Shown here piece by piece: positions 24,199-35,383 of a DNA stretch of 64,000 bases. The DNA is from Rhizopus arrhizus (Eukaryota; Mucoromycota; Mucoromycetes; Mucorales; Rhizopodaceae). Where the stretch lies: NCBI GenBank assembly GCA_024220505.1, contig JAKZZE010000004.1, positions 310,001 through 374,000 of the forward strand. Direction: 5' to 3'. Each line of letters begins with the position of its first letter. Positions within the stretch are counted from its first letter, which is position 1. The position numbers and the translations under genes are program-made. The notes beneath the pieces were generated by a model, which searched no databases, was not told where the DNA came from, and worked only from the letters and a program-made list of their open reading frames with translations.

Positions 24199-25397
24199 AT
24201 GAAGAGAAATTATGAGACTAGTTTAGAGGAAAATAACAAACGTACTAAAATAGAACAAGGTGTGAAAGAAGAAGGTGAGGTATTATTAACTATTGATGAT
24301 GAGGGAATACAACCCACAGCACAAGAACTGGTAGACTTGGCCATGGATGAATTCATCAAAGGAGACGATGCGATGGCCCATGGATTATTTAGGATGGCAC
24401 TGGATCAATTTCAAAAGGAAAATAAATCGGTGGGGGAGACTGTTGAGGTTGGTAAAACAAGGAGAGACATTGAGAAATTAAAGCAAGGTGTTGCGCTCTT
24501 TCGAGCCGAATTGAAAACGCAGCCTGAATTGAAATTGAGAGTGGCTTGTGCGGACATGATCCTTGCCAATCAACTCCGGATGCAGCACATCCATCGGTTT
24601 GCTCAACAGGAGGCGGATCTGTTGCAGACGGATGAGGAAAGTGATGATGGGGTCGCGGTGGATGAGGTTGCGTATGAAGCACTCTTGCTGAGACAGCAGG
24701 TGCCAGTGGAAGAAATCGAACTTTACGAGGAAGCACTCGGCTATGCTTTTGAGCTATCGTCCAGTGAGGTGGATGTGCATGAGTGGAAGGGTCTGATTCA
24801 AGAGTTGAAAACCTATGGCTTGGCTCTTGATTTACCCTTGCAAAAGGAGCATGCCAATACGGTTTTGAACGCGGTCATTGAACTCATTCAGCAGGTGCCC
24901 GGATACAGCGACAATTGGGAATTGATCTCTTTCTGGACTGCCTGTTTGACCCATCAGGAAAAGTGGCTCAATAAGACCCAAGAAAGAATAAAGGTAGTAT
25001 CAAAAGCAATCGAATTGGCTTATAAAGCCAATGAATTACATGTTGCAAAACTATCAAAAGAACATCCTTTCATTTGGGAACTGGTAAGAAATCATCTTTT
25101 TCCATCTTCTTTTGTATTCATTCTTTTTAGTTGGCTGGACTTCTTATGACAAAATCGAGTCTAGTAGATGATGAAGTTGAATCTGTCTTACTTTATGATA
25201 GTGCAGTCGAATCATATAAAAAAGCACATCAATTAACCCCTGGTAAATACATGATTGGCTCTGTTTACATTCAGATGCTCATCTTTTTTTTTTTAGAAAA
25301 AATAGAAATAGCAGAGATGATCAAAGTACTGGAAGAGATGAAGGAAACAACGATTTATGGTGAGTTCAAAAATGACAAAGTTGAGATTATTGTTTAA
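24199..25397 (+). CDS. ETT1-like (enhancer of translation termination 1)
   Basis: Exons 24199-25083, 25131-25242 and 25297-25397 encode 365 residues. After a charged N-terminus the protein is all-helical with TPR-like repeats: LVDLAMDEFIKGDDAMAHGL with FRMALDQFQKE, LKLRVACADMILANQLRM, and ERIKVVSKAIELAYKANELH. These resemble the Ett1 family. Known role in yeast: nuclear factor affecting stop-codon readthrough and translation termination with Tpa1. The second intron (25243-25296) is 54 bp and contains no in-frame stop, so its retention would add 18 residues without breaking the frame. Another nuclear TPR protein is possible; the length and repeat order favour ETT1. Confidence 0.6.
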
Positions 25398-26114
25398 AAC
25401 AGAGGATGAAGCAAACAATACCCCCCTCCACTCCTATTTTATTTAAATATTGTAAATATAAAAACCGATTCTATTTTTCTCTTTTTTTTTGGCTTGAATA
25501 AAAGCAAACTTTTTCTGTGCAATCTTCCATTCTATTTGAGACATTTGTATAAAAGACGATGAACCCATGGAGAATTCAAAGATGTCACAGGACACTGTCT
25601 CGATCGCATGCATCCACCGGCCATAACACGGTCCATCCTCTGCACCGATCTTGAACAAAAAAGCACGACACTGACCCGTCCCCCACTGGCTAGTGTCGTA
25701 AAGTTCAAGGATTCAAAAGACACAAGCGGCCTCCTCCCTCACCACGTCAGCAAGAAACCGGATCAGGACAGCAGGAGGATGAATCCACATCACTGTCTTC
25801 AGCTCCAAACGATCTTTGACTGTTCCCCTAGGCGACAGAAAGGTCTACAGACGCTGGATGGTCCCCTTTGACCAAAAGAGATTTTGTTGAATTGAAATGA
25901 ATAAGAGGGATAGTCTTTAGGTTATCAACCCAATGGTTATCACATTTCCTTAAAGACCTTGACTCAAATGATATAAAAGTCAATGTTTATCAACCAGTGT
26001 AACCTTCTACAAAGGCTCCTTTCCTAAGAATGCAATAAACACACTGTTTGTATGCTCCATGTGATGAAAATAAATGTCTGAGAGGGGTTTTTTTTTTAAT
26101 GAAAAATAAAAAAA
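25398..26114. other. Intergenic region between convergent genes, partly GC-richer
   Basis: About 700 bp between the stops of ETT1 (+) and the Yap1-like gene (-). Positions 25590-25870 are distinctly richer in G and C than their surroundings, with short ORFs on both strands, but show no family I can name. This could be an old coding relic. Otherwise only 3' untranslated sequence and terminators are expected. Confidence 0.35.
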
Positions 26115-26829
26115 TTAATTGATAGGGTAGTGCTCATTCACCGCCTTTGTTAATTCCTGAGTGTGATCAAAGTCAGAACACTGCGCCTTCTTTTTCATTT
26201 CATCACACAAATGATCCAAATCGAATTCTTCAAATCGAGGATGCTCTTTAAACTTTTCCCAGACTTCGACCACTTTCTCTGGACTACTATTTGTATGGTC
26301 CTGCTCAACTTTAGGCACAGGATGATCCAATGCATAAAATAAGTCAAATTGTTTAGGATCTGCTGTAAAGAGACCATCCAGATCGTTCGTACCACCAAGT
26401 AACTCCGAATGATCCAATAACGTGTGAGATGGCAAACCTGCATCAAACGACAGGAGGTCGTTCAGGTTGGTTGTCTCGGGTGTGGTCGATGAGGTCGATG
26501 TCGTGCTACTGAAACTGTCAAATTGAGGTGAGCTCGCTCTGGCGACCTTTTGAGGTCTTTCTTCAAAAGATTGGTTGGTCGATAAGGGATAACTGAATGA
26601 GGATAAAAGGGTGGCATTCTCAGTCTGTAACTTTGTGATCATCTCCTTCAACATTTTATTCTCCAGTTGAAGCTCAGTGCTCTTTTCAGCACTCGACTTT
26701 TCCAATTCTTTCACTCGTTCTTCCAACAGTCGAACATGGTTTTCTTTTCTTTCCCTAAAGGCTCTTTGTGCTGCTCTGTTTTGTGCTTTTCTTTTGTTTT
26801 TAGGGTCATCGGACTAGTACAACAGAGTA

Positions 26830-26869
<40 letters not shown>

Positions 26870-27159
26870 CTTTTTACATCCTCATCTTCACTTGTCACTG
26901 GCTTTCTGCCTACTCTTCTTAAAGCAGCATCCGTTTGATTTTGAGTGCTTTCTATAGAATCAAATTTACGTTTCTCTACCTCTTGACCAACCGAAGTTGT
27001 TTCGGATGAGGTAGGAGAACTAGCTGATTGCTTATCACTCTCACTTTCAGTATTACTAGAAGAAGATAAAAAAGCCATAAGCATCGCTTGAGCTTGAGGG
27101 TTATCTTTCAAAGAAGAAAGATCAACATTAGATATAATTTCAGAAATTGTATTATCCAT
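26115..27159 (-). CDS. Yap1/Pap1-type oxidative-stress bZIP factor (two exons)
   Basis: Exons 26878-27159 and 26115-26813 join to 326 residues. The basic region starts near residue 99 (KNKRKAQNRAAQRAFRERKE) and runs into a zipper (HVRLLEERVKELEK, then LQLENKMLKEMITKLQ). The C-terminus FDLDHLCDEMKKKAQCSDFD holds Cys297 and Cys306 spaced like the C-terminal Cys-rich domain of Yap1/Pap1, which masks the nuclear export signal after oxidation. This supports a redox-regulated factor shuttling between cytoplasm and nucleus. The N-terminal Cys cluster is not obvious. The 64-bp intron (26814-26877) consists mostly of a 38-base homopolymer on the coding strand, flanked by GTAAAAAG and TACTAG. Confidence 0.88.
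26832..26869. repeat. 38-bp T homopolymer inside the Yap1-like intron
   Basis: An uninterrupted T38 on the plus strand (A38 on the coding strand) occupies over half of the only intron of the Yap1-like gene, between the donor and a TACTAG acceptor. It should be prone to slippage, and the assembled length may not be exact. Confidence 0.9.
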
Positions 27160-29127
27160 GTATATTTATGCTTGTGTGTATGCTTGTGTCGATGTGTGAA
27201 AAAAAAGGAAAATGAAAGAATAAAAAGTGACTTTGATTTAGTAATTCTGCTTTTTGTTCAAAAAAAAAAAAAACTTAAATTGGACCAATGAAAAGTCAAA
27301 TTTTAATCAGGCGATTTAGCCATCAATGCTTTCACAAACTACAACCGTAAAAGACTAGGCAAAGTATATCGTATTCCCTCTTTCTAGCTTGATACTATAG
27401 ATGAAGACTGAGCAAGAAACAATTGCGCAAGAAAGTAAAATGGATACGGAAAAAAAAAAAAAGATAAATGACGCTGATTCAAATTTCAAACTCCATAAAA
27501 CTTTGAAAAGAAAACATTTATACTATTTCTTGAAATCATGCCGTGTTTTTATATATTTCATAATACAACCGATACATAAAAGCGACAAATCAGTGCTACA
27601 TTTGTTCCTGAAAATATTGAGCATCTCTGTGATAAAGTGATAAAGTCGGACCTTCATTTGTAAATTTCTAAATTTTAATAATGTCTCAAAAAAAAAAAAA
27701 AAAACTGAAACCAATATTTCTCCTTTGCTAGCTTTCGTCATCAGAAAGATGTCTGCTATTCGCAAATAACATTTTAATATTCGTGCCTTTCAGTTTCTTT
27801 CATGCATCATATATTACGTCTTTGTGTATGCTTTTTATCTTTTAGGATTTAGTTTTCTGTTCAAGTGTACAAAAATTGCAGAATGCTTGACCTAACCATT
27901 GAAATCACTAGCAGATACCTTGTGAGAAGTCTCCTTAACACAGCTTCCTAAAGTACTATGTGTAGTTATCTTTAGCTTATCAAACAGATCCGATATCTGA
28001 CAACTGCTCTCCTATAGGGCTTATAAATAGAGAGAGTAAGGATGTCGATAAACAGGCTAATAGCCTCGCTATTTAACATAGTTTTGAAGCATATCAGCAA
28101 CATCAACACTGATTTTGTTCATAATAAACCATAAAAGCCTTTATTTCATGACTATCAAGCATCCCCATAACTCCAAGAACAAAACTGCAGAAATGCTCAA
28201 TTTTTGTTCCTCTCACAGGCTTCTTTTTGTCCATAACGTACTTTATTCATACTTTCTTGATATGGTAATAGCACAGGGATAGACTACTTGACTCACTAAA
28301 GACTTTGCGAATAGCGGATATTTCAGTCTGGTTGTAATCAATCATGATCATTTTAATTCAAAGATGATGATCAGCAACCTTGTTCTCTTGATCAATTATA
28401 GGTTTCATTACGATACCAGTTGGCATGAATCGGCCACACTTTACTGTCAAAACAAAATGAAGCTTCACAGTCAAACTAAGGATGAAATACCTTTTTATGA
28501 TACGAAAATTGTTCCTAATAAAAGTAGCTACTGATGTTAAGACTCTTCGTTTATTGCTTGATTTGTCGTTAAAGGAAGATAAAAGAGACATAAATTAACT
28601 CTTCAAAAAAAGCATATCAAAACTGCTATCCATTGGGGCTTTTTGAAGATTGCTTTCCTATAAACAAAAAAAAATACGCACCACATTTTGATAAACACCT
28701 TTTCCATAAGAATAATGATTTGTACAAAAAGCCTTCTAAAAGCAAAAAGTGCAAATAGATGAAAAAGTGCTAAACTTCTCTAATGTTGAAGCGGTCACGG
28801 TGTTCTACAGCACTTCTGTTGAAATAGAGCTTACCATAAGCAGCATCCAATTTACAATTCGCTTGACTAAAACTATCTGATGATACCTTGAAGTATGCTT
28901 TAAAGTATGACTGTCCAAGCTACCAACGCTAATACCATGAACATGCTCAACAGACATTGGATTATCAGCACTGAACGTGTCTTAGATCAAAGAAGACAAT
29001 TATAGAAAAGAAGGAAATGCTTAAAAAAAGCTTTCAAAAGGAAGCAATAAATTGACGTTTTTTTCATGTTTCATTGCTTATACAAGATATCAAAGTAAAC
29101 CCTTTTTTTTTAAAAAAAAAAACAAGA
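27160..29127. other. AT-rich region without a recognised gene
   Basis: About 2 kb between the Yap1-like gene start and the first hydrolase repeat arm. The Yap1 promoter lies at the left edge. Short ORFs at 27401-27640 and 28358-28591 (77 residues, minus strand) show no recognisable family, and a decayed mobile element is possible. A T9A11 palindrome at 29103-29122 sits only about 6 bp left of the hydrolase arm boundary. Confidence 0.4.
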
Positions 29128-29461
29128 GAAAGATATCCAAAGCCATCGTCCTTGCAAGATGATAAATAGAGAATAAAAAAAAATAAAAATTGTAAAGCAA
29201 ATTCATTGCCAAGTTAACCTTCAAGGGACTGACCACAGAAGCTGTAAAGTAAAAGACAAGAATTCACCAATCACATTGACTGTTGAATCTCGAGATTCCA
29301 TTGGTTCTCTTGTATTACCTGAAACGCACTGACCTTTTACGTAAAAAATGCAGCAATTTATATAATTCACAGTAACAGACCAGACCTGGGATCGAATTAT
29401 TAATATTTATTATATTACAAATTCACTAGAAGAAGAAAAAAAAAAAAAAAAAGGAAAAACA

Positions 29462-29469
29462 TATATAAA
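29462..29469 (+). promoter_or_regulatory. TATA-like box of the hydrolase gene
   Basis: TATATAAA lies about 75 bp before the hydrolase ATG and is followed by a pyrimidine-rich leader. The element is kept in all four copies (55314-55321 on plus, 37455-37462 and 61403-61410 on minus). The upstream 420 bp are also highly conserved between copies. Confidence 0.55.
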
Positions 29470-29544
29470 CCAAGTAACTTTTGTTTCTTTTATCAAGACT
29501 CATCTACTTTTTTTTTTATACACACAAGAAAAAAAAAAACTAAA

Positions 29545-30105
29545 ATGAAAGAAGCTCTTATTATCGTCGATGTTCAAAATGACTACTTTCCTGGTGGAAG
29601 ATTTCCTACTGACAGCCCAGTAGAAACCGCTCAAGCCATTGCTCGATTGATGGAAAAGTTTAGAAAAGAAAACAAGGAAGTTGTTCATGTTGTCCATCAT
29701 GCTACAGAAGAGCAACGCAAGAAGCTAAATTTCTTTGAACCAGGAACATCCGGTGTAGAGATCCATGAAAGCGTCAAGCCACTGGCTAACGAAAAGGTCG
29801 TTATCAAGCATGAAATGAGCTCATTCGTAGGTACCGATTTGAAGGAGTATCTCGAAAGCAAGGGTGTCGATACTATTATTGTTGTGGGCATGATGATCCA
29901 CAACTGCGTCAACTCGACTGTTTACTCTGGCAGTCATCGTGGCTTCAAGTGCATCGTTGTCGATGAAGCCGTCAACACATTCGATCAACCCTACGATGGT
30001 AGAATCATCAAGGCCAAGCAAATCAAGGAAGCCTTCCTTGCCGGTATTGAATTCGCTTATGCCAAGGTCAAGAAGGTGGATGATATCTTGAACAACAACT
30101 ATTAG
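29545..30105 (+). CDS. Isochorismatase-fold cysteine hydrolase, copy 1
   Basis: This intronless 186-residue gene belongs to the nicotinamidase/isochorismatase-like hydrolase family. The candidate triad is Asp9 in LIIVDVQNDYF, Lys88 in VVIKHEMSSF and Cys121 in GMMIHNCVNSTV, with the usual cis-peptide-type turn just before the Cys. The fold is full length (ALIIVDVQ strand to the C-terminal KQIKEAFLAGIEFAYAKV helix). The substrate cannot be read from sequence: nicotinamide, isochorismate, N-carbamoyl or other small amides are all possible. There is no targeting signal, so a cytosolic location is inferred. This copy differs from the others by His52 in place of Tyr. It converges with copy 2 across a 7-kb loop. 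The start is the first ATG after an A-rich leader, identical in all copies. Confidence 0.9.
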   Translation: MKEALIIVDVQNDYFPGGRFPTDSPVETAQAIARLMEKFRKENKEVVHVVHHATEEQRKKLNFFEPGTSGVEIHESVKPLANEKVVIKHEMSSFVGTDLKEYLESKGVDTIIVVGMMIHNCVNSTVYSGSHRGFKCIVVDEAVNTFDQPYDGRIIKAKQIKEAFLAGIEFAYAKVKKVDDILNNNY

Positions 30106-31193
30106 ATCTATTAGATGCTTGTAGTCTTAGTATAAATAAAAAATACCTTTAGAATCCATACATTGTTTGCTTTACTTTTTGATTTTGTATTGCTTGACGT
30201 CGGCTATAATCGCCTTCGTGATGATTGATGTTGAATTGACTTGTAAATTTGTATCAGAAAGGGTTCCTTGATTGGTTTTAATTCTTTGCTTTCTAACCTT
30301 ATTTATCAGCAATTGCTTTGTATTTCATAGCTTTCAGTTCTTTTTGAAAAAAAAGAAAAAAAAAGAGAATTTTAGATTTAGTTATTAAACGTGTTATAAA
30401 CTTACATTTGAGTAGTTCTAAAATTTTCCTTTTTGTCTTGTGTATCCTTAGCATTCATGTTATTTTTAAAAGCGGGAATGGGGAGAATAAAAAACTTTTA
30501 AGAAACTTTTTATAAACAAAGTTCTTAATATTGTATATACTCTATTCTCTTCTAATAATACTCATACCTTAGTAAAGTCATATTGAATGCTTCCTTGATA
30601 CTTTAAATGGTCTATATGAAATCTATTCTACTGGATTATTACTGTCTCTTTCTTCGCTTGCTGATACAAACGTTATTTTTTTTTTTCTTCTCTGGTTCTT
30701 GAATACCGATATTTTTTCTTTTGCTTTAAATGCGTAAGTCTTTGAATCTTGGGGTTTTAGGTTTTTTTTTTTTTTTTTCTTTTTTCCATGAAAATCTCTT
30801 CAAGTTCCTTGAGATTAATTGATGTATCTTTAAATTATATCCTGCTGCTTTGGTGATATTAAATAAGTCAAGCATATGTCTAAAACACTATAAGTAATGA
30901 AAATATTGTATATGGTTGTTATTATATTATTTTAGATAAAAAGCCCCCCACCTCCATTCTTTATAAATTAAATCTCTATTTTTTTCTGTATATATAAAAC
31001 AATACTCGCTGTAATATGAATGGTCGATAAAGTACATAAAACTACATGAGTGGTTTGTAAAAGAGTGAAAAGACTAATTTAATGATGTTTCAACTATTAT
31101 GATTGATTATCAGGCATTTATGGTCATTGGGTAGGACATTAAAGATGCTTTGTTTGAAAAAACATTTGTTCAACAGAGGAGCAATAACAAATA

Positions 31194-32479
31194 CAGTCGT
31201 TCCACTCCCAGTTGAAAAAAATTGATTGGTCTTTTGGAAATTAAGTTGCCCACTTTTTGAAAATAAATTGGTCAAAAGATAAAATTAGCTTGGCCAACTC
31301 TTTGGTTGTATAAATTTGGTCAGATACAAAAGAAAAATGACTAGATAGGATTTTTATTGAGGCAGTTACCGAATTGGTTAACAGAATGTTGAATAAAGTG
31401 TTGCAAATGCTCAACAGGAATAGCCTCACTTGCTTCGATGATTCTTGAGCTGAGGGTCTCAATGTCACTAAACTTTGTTCGCTTCACTTTACTTTCCAAG
31501 ACGGCCCAGAATTGCTTAATATAATTAATCTCGGACGAGTAAGGGGGGGGGGAAAGATAGACCGGTATATATCCCCTTCTGATGATGACTAGGTCAATTA
31601 TACTTGGTACATGAATTGGAGCATTGTCCATAATGATATGGAATCCTCGCATCTCAGGAAACTCATCCATGATATTCATAGTATCGTTGATGATTTGAAG
31701 ATAGTGTCCAGAGGTAGTTCCCTTAGGAGTGGAAATCCTATCCTCAGGTGCTTTTCTTTTTGTGGCGCCAACAACCTTTCTTCTTTTGATATTTCCAGAC
31801 TCTCTCATGGTTACGTTGACGACACCAAAAGCAGAAATTGCCTCAAGAACAGTCTGCGAATTGGCTTTAGTAGAAGGGGTCTCAAACGCAGTTATCCAAG
31901 AAATTAATGCCCTTCTCGGTCCACTCTTTGACCCAAGCTATGCGGTCTTCAAGAGGTTTTTTTTCGCAATTTCTTGCAATAGCATGGCGACTTACTACTT
32001 TGAGGCTAAGATTGCACTCTTCTTTCATGAACTCTGCGACTCTAGACTTCTTTATTTCTAGCCCAGCGAAGCTTTTGATCAGATCTTCAGTTGCATCCTG
32101 AATTGTTGTAGAAGCGTCCTCATCAAAAAAATTAAGTGTTCTTTGTGTGTGCCGTTTAATTGACTAACTGGCTTGTTGTAAGTACAGTTAGTCTTCCTCA
32201 AAGAGATTAAGGAAAAAAAAATATCTTCTTTTGTCCTCATCAATGTAAACATTGTACGGAGTAGCCCTTTCTTTTTTGGGCTGAGGGTCTTCCATAACGA
32301 CATCACACTCATTCACTTCAAGCTGAAGCTTTTGATTTTTGATAGATTTACGAAGATCAGTGAAGCTCTTTAATCTGAATGATTTCTCCTCAAGTATAGA
32401 AGTTGCTTCTTTTCCCTCTTCATTCATAATACTTCCGTGACCATCTTCATAGAAAAATTGCAAGTTGAAATAAAAAAAA
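31194..32479 (-). pseudogene. Decayed IS630/Tc1-type transposase, copy in first block
   Basis: The element begins with CAGTCGTTCC next to a TA (31192-31193), as expected for Tc1/mariner insertion. Reading leftward, transposase blocks are MNEEGKEATSILEEKS, PYNVYIDEDKRR, then in shifted frames DLIKSFAGLEIKKSRVAEFM and DRIAWVKEWTEKGINFLDN, then 31341-31808 with FHIIMDNAPIH (second catalytic Asp) and PPYSSEINYIKQFW. The family consensus there ends in NPIE; here the catalytic Glu appears as Lys. Stops and frameshifts, and loss of the segment with the first catalytic Asp, show it is inactive. Its 5' end is cut by the LINE fragment at about 32480. The same relic is present inverted at 58381-59672. 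Confidence 0.8.
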
Positions 32480-33811
32480 ATTAAATAGTGAAAAAGTATT
32501 TGATCAAAGAGTTGACCAATGTAGAAGTTCAACAAAAGGCTTTCCAGTTTCGATATATCAATCCACTACTGTTAAACTGTCGTCAAAGGATATCAGACTT
32601 CCTGCACAAGATGTTGATATTTACTCTGCAATCTTCATTTGATGCCCCCTCACACATCATCCCTTTGATATTCAAACATTCCAGATCCTATGGTAACATG
32701 AAAGACCTCCATCCACTAATCCCTATGCTTAGTGCTTTGGACTCCTCTCCTCATTTACCTACCGAAAATGATCTAATAATATCATCAAAAACTAGTCTAC
32801 ACATTCCCTTCAAAGATATATGCGAAGAAGACCCACAAGAAAAATTTAGGTTTAGCAAATTTCTCCAAACACAAAAAGCATATTGTTTTTTTGAACGAGG
32901 TTTCCTTTCAAATGGTATACAGTTCAAAAACAGACAACATTGTGGCTCTCCCAATCTCCTACAAAAAATCAAAGATGCCGTTCTTACTGGAAACCTTACC
33001 TTCAAGCCGTATTTTGCATCTTTATTATCAGCTGAACAGTATGATCTTGAATTTGACAATGAAGGCCATCAAACTGAATCAAATATTAACTTTGACCCAT
33101 TCATTCAACAGATGAGCTATGACGATATCAATATAACAGTATTGAAGAATCGTCAACTAAAGACAATGTTCAGCTTCAACCCAAACTCACAAATCACAAA
33201 CATAAGTCACAACAACTAGAAGGCTTTTATCAGTAGCCTTATGCACCATACTCCTAGAAATGTATGGTACAGACTTCTTCATAAGAAATTATCCACTCGA
33301 GCCAATCTGCATAGAATTATACCAGCAAAGGTAGACGACGGCTATTGCCAATTGTGCAAGCTACCAGAAACAGAGCAGCATATGCTCTTTACTTGTATTC
33401 AAAAACAAGGCCTGTGGAACGCAACCTTCAAGAAATATTTATCAAATCCTAAAGATCCTAACTGCAGCTCAATATTCGAAGACCTATCTACATTTAGATT
33501 ATCCAAGTATCATATCTTATACTACCATAGCAAGTTTACAATCTATGATTTTTTTGCTACAGTCATTCGATTCATTTGGAAAGCCCACTGGCAACAATTC
33601 TTTGAACAGACTCCTGTCTTGGATGAGATTGTCATCAGCCAAATCCAGAAGGAACTATTGAAACTGTCCGCTTACAATTCTTTATTCTAATACCTTTTGT
33701 ATTTTCGCGACAAGTCACTGTTTCATACACTTGTATCGCTCTTAACCCTTATACTCTTTGATGGGTTTTAATAAATATTAAAATTTTCATCCATAAAAAA
33801 AAAAAAAAAAA
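32480..33811 (+). pseudogene. 5'-truncated LINE (ORF2 C-terminus) with poly(A), first copy
   Basis: One frame is open from 32488 to 33690 except for a TAG at 33217-33219. It encodes the C-terminal part of a LINE-type ORF2: a long linker, then VWYRLLHKKLSTRANL and the zf-RVT zinc-knuckle CQLCKLPETEQHMLFTC (C-x2-C-x7-H-x4-C), and a WKAHWQQFF helix. Reverse transcriptase motifs are absent, so the element is 5'-truncated. An A-run of about 17 bases ends it near 33811. It is a different LINE lineage from that at 43-48 kb, which lacks a CxxC knuckle of this form and has no poly(A). The same in-frame TAG is in the inverted copy at 57.1-58.4 kb, so it predates the duplication. Confidence 0.82.
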
Positions 33812-33989
33812 CTGTATCCAATTCTGACTTTCAAACGATTTCTCGTAATTTCACGTAATTTAATTACAATTATTTGAAGTGATATTGCTATTGGTAATCG
33901 GCGGTGACTGAATTAAATTTTTATTTAAATTCAATTATTGGAGAGCAAGAGCGTTCAGGCATCCTTTTTTTGACAATCATTTTCGCATT

Positions 33990-35383
33990 ATGATGATAAG
34001 TCAAGCATTGAAGCCATTTCTTCAAAGAATGATAGAATCTCCCTTAATATCCTGTATTGCTGGTTGTGCAATGCTATGGATGTCATTTGGTATACGACAA
34101 ACATTTGGTGTTTACCTTATTCCAATCACTCAAGAAACAGGCTGGGGTCGTTCTACGTTTTCAGTCGCAACAGCGTTACTACAACTTCTTTGGGGATTTT
34201 TACAGCCATTCATTGTCTACTTTGCAGAGACGAAGGTGGGATTTGGAAAGACTATATTTGTGTCTTGTATCTTCTATGCTGTTGGTTGCTTTTTACTCTA
34301 TGCCTCCAATAGTTTATCAGGATTGTTTATTTTTGGTATGGGTGCTGTGATTGGTATAAGCACAGGGGGCAATTCGTTTTCCATCGTTATGGCTAGTATT
34401 GGTAGAAGGTTTCCTAGTGGCTCTAAGCGCCAGAGTATTGCGTTTGGTATTGTGTCATCGTTTGGGAGTTTTGGTCAAGTTTGCTTTTTGCCTGTTGCAA
34501 GGGCCATGCTTACTTCCATAGGATGGAGGATGTCGTTCATTGTTTTTGGTAACAATAAGCTAAACTGTATTTCATGTAAAACTTTTCTAATTTTTTTCTA
34601 GGTGTTTTAATGGTAGCATTTGCGCCTTTAGCCTACTTTTTACAATCAACTCCTCAAAAACCTCCACTCATGCTTGAAAAGGATAAATTAGAAGAACAAT
34701 TGGCAGTCGTAGATAGTAAAAACATTGCACGAGAAAAACAAGAGATAATAGAAGATTATTCAGCTCCAGACATCAAAACTGCTATTGTGGAAGCGCTTTC
34801 ATCACCTGCCTTTATCCTTGTCACATTGGGATTCTCTGTCTGCGGATTTCATGTGGCATTTTTAATGACACATTTTCCAGCCTATCTTCAAGGCCAAGGC
34901 ATTAACTCTTCCTTAGCCGCCTGGACCATCTCTATTATCGGTCTAGGTTCCATGATTGGCACCATCATTGCAGGATATCTCTCAAGCATCATAGAACCTC
35001 GGTTTGTGTTAATGGGAATTTTTTTTGTGAGAGCTATCTTGATCATTATCATGGTGTTTATACCTCTCTCTGTCACAACCACAGTTGTCTTCTCTGTCTT
35101 GTTTGGTCCAGTTTTGTTATCAACTGTTCCCGTTACTACAAAATTCATTGGCGATGTCTTTGGTCAAAAGTATTTAGGTACACTCATTTCCCTTGCTACT
35201 GTTGGGCATCAAATCGCATCCTTTTTGGGAGCATATGTCGCTGGTGTAGTCTATGATAAGATGCATGATTATACTCGTATATGGTATGGATGTTTGGCGG
35301 CTTCTATCCTTGCTATAGCTGTTAATTTTTTTGCTGGATTTGATCCTATTGCGAAAAGACAGCCTAATTTAAAGCATTCATAA
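33990..35383 (+). CDS. MFS transporter, monocarboxylate-porter-like (two exons)
   Basis: Exons 33990-34548 and 34602-35383 encode 446 residues with about 12 hydrophobic segments. The N-terminal half has SCIAGCAMLWMSFGIRQTFG, VYLIPITQETGWGRSTFS and GMGAVIGISTGGNSFSIVMA. A hydrophilic central loop (about 220-255) is rich in Glu and Lys, and the second half has CGFHVAFLMTHFPAYLQGQG and GSMIGTIIAGYLSSIIEPRF. This pattern fits the MCT/OxlT-like branch of the major facilitator superfamily: plasma-membrane uptake of a small organic anion is likely, substrate unknown. The 53-bp intron (34549-34601) restores IVFG-VLMVAFAPLAYF. It is the only apparently intact single-copy gene between the two hydrolase arms of the first block and is missing from the second block. 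Confidence 0.85.

Larger units (their letters stand above)
29128..31193. repeat. Hydrolase repeat arm, copy 1 (direct orientation)
   Basis: This is one of four copies of a repeat that carries the cysteine hydrolase gene plus about 420 bp upstream and up to 1.1 kb downstream. Its left edge (gaaagatatcc) is shared with copy 3 at 54980. Its right edge is the TA dinucleotide at 31192-31193, where a Tc1-type element begins with CAGTCGTTCC. Copy 4 (59673-61732) is the inverted equivalent, copy 3 (54980-57064) stops about 7 bp short of the TA, and copy 2 (36583-37784) retains only the gene-proximal 1.2 kb. The downstream part has no second gene that I can support. Confidence 0.88.

Noticed and set aside
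29697..30021. Antisense ORFs conserved in all four hydrolase copies
   Set aside because: Their conservation follows from the recent duplication and codon structure of the sense gene; no independent domain or start context is seen.
33217..33219. TAG in the LINE fragment as an intron or recoding site
   Set aside because: The same TAG is in the inverted copy, no splice signals flank it, and the element is 5'-truncated; inherited nonsense is simpler.
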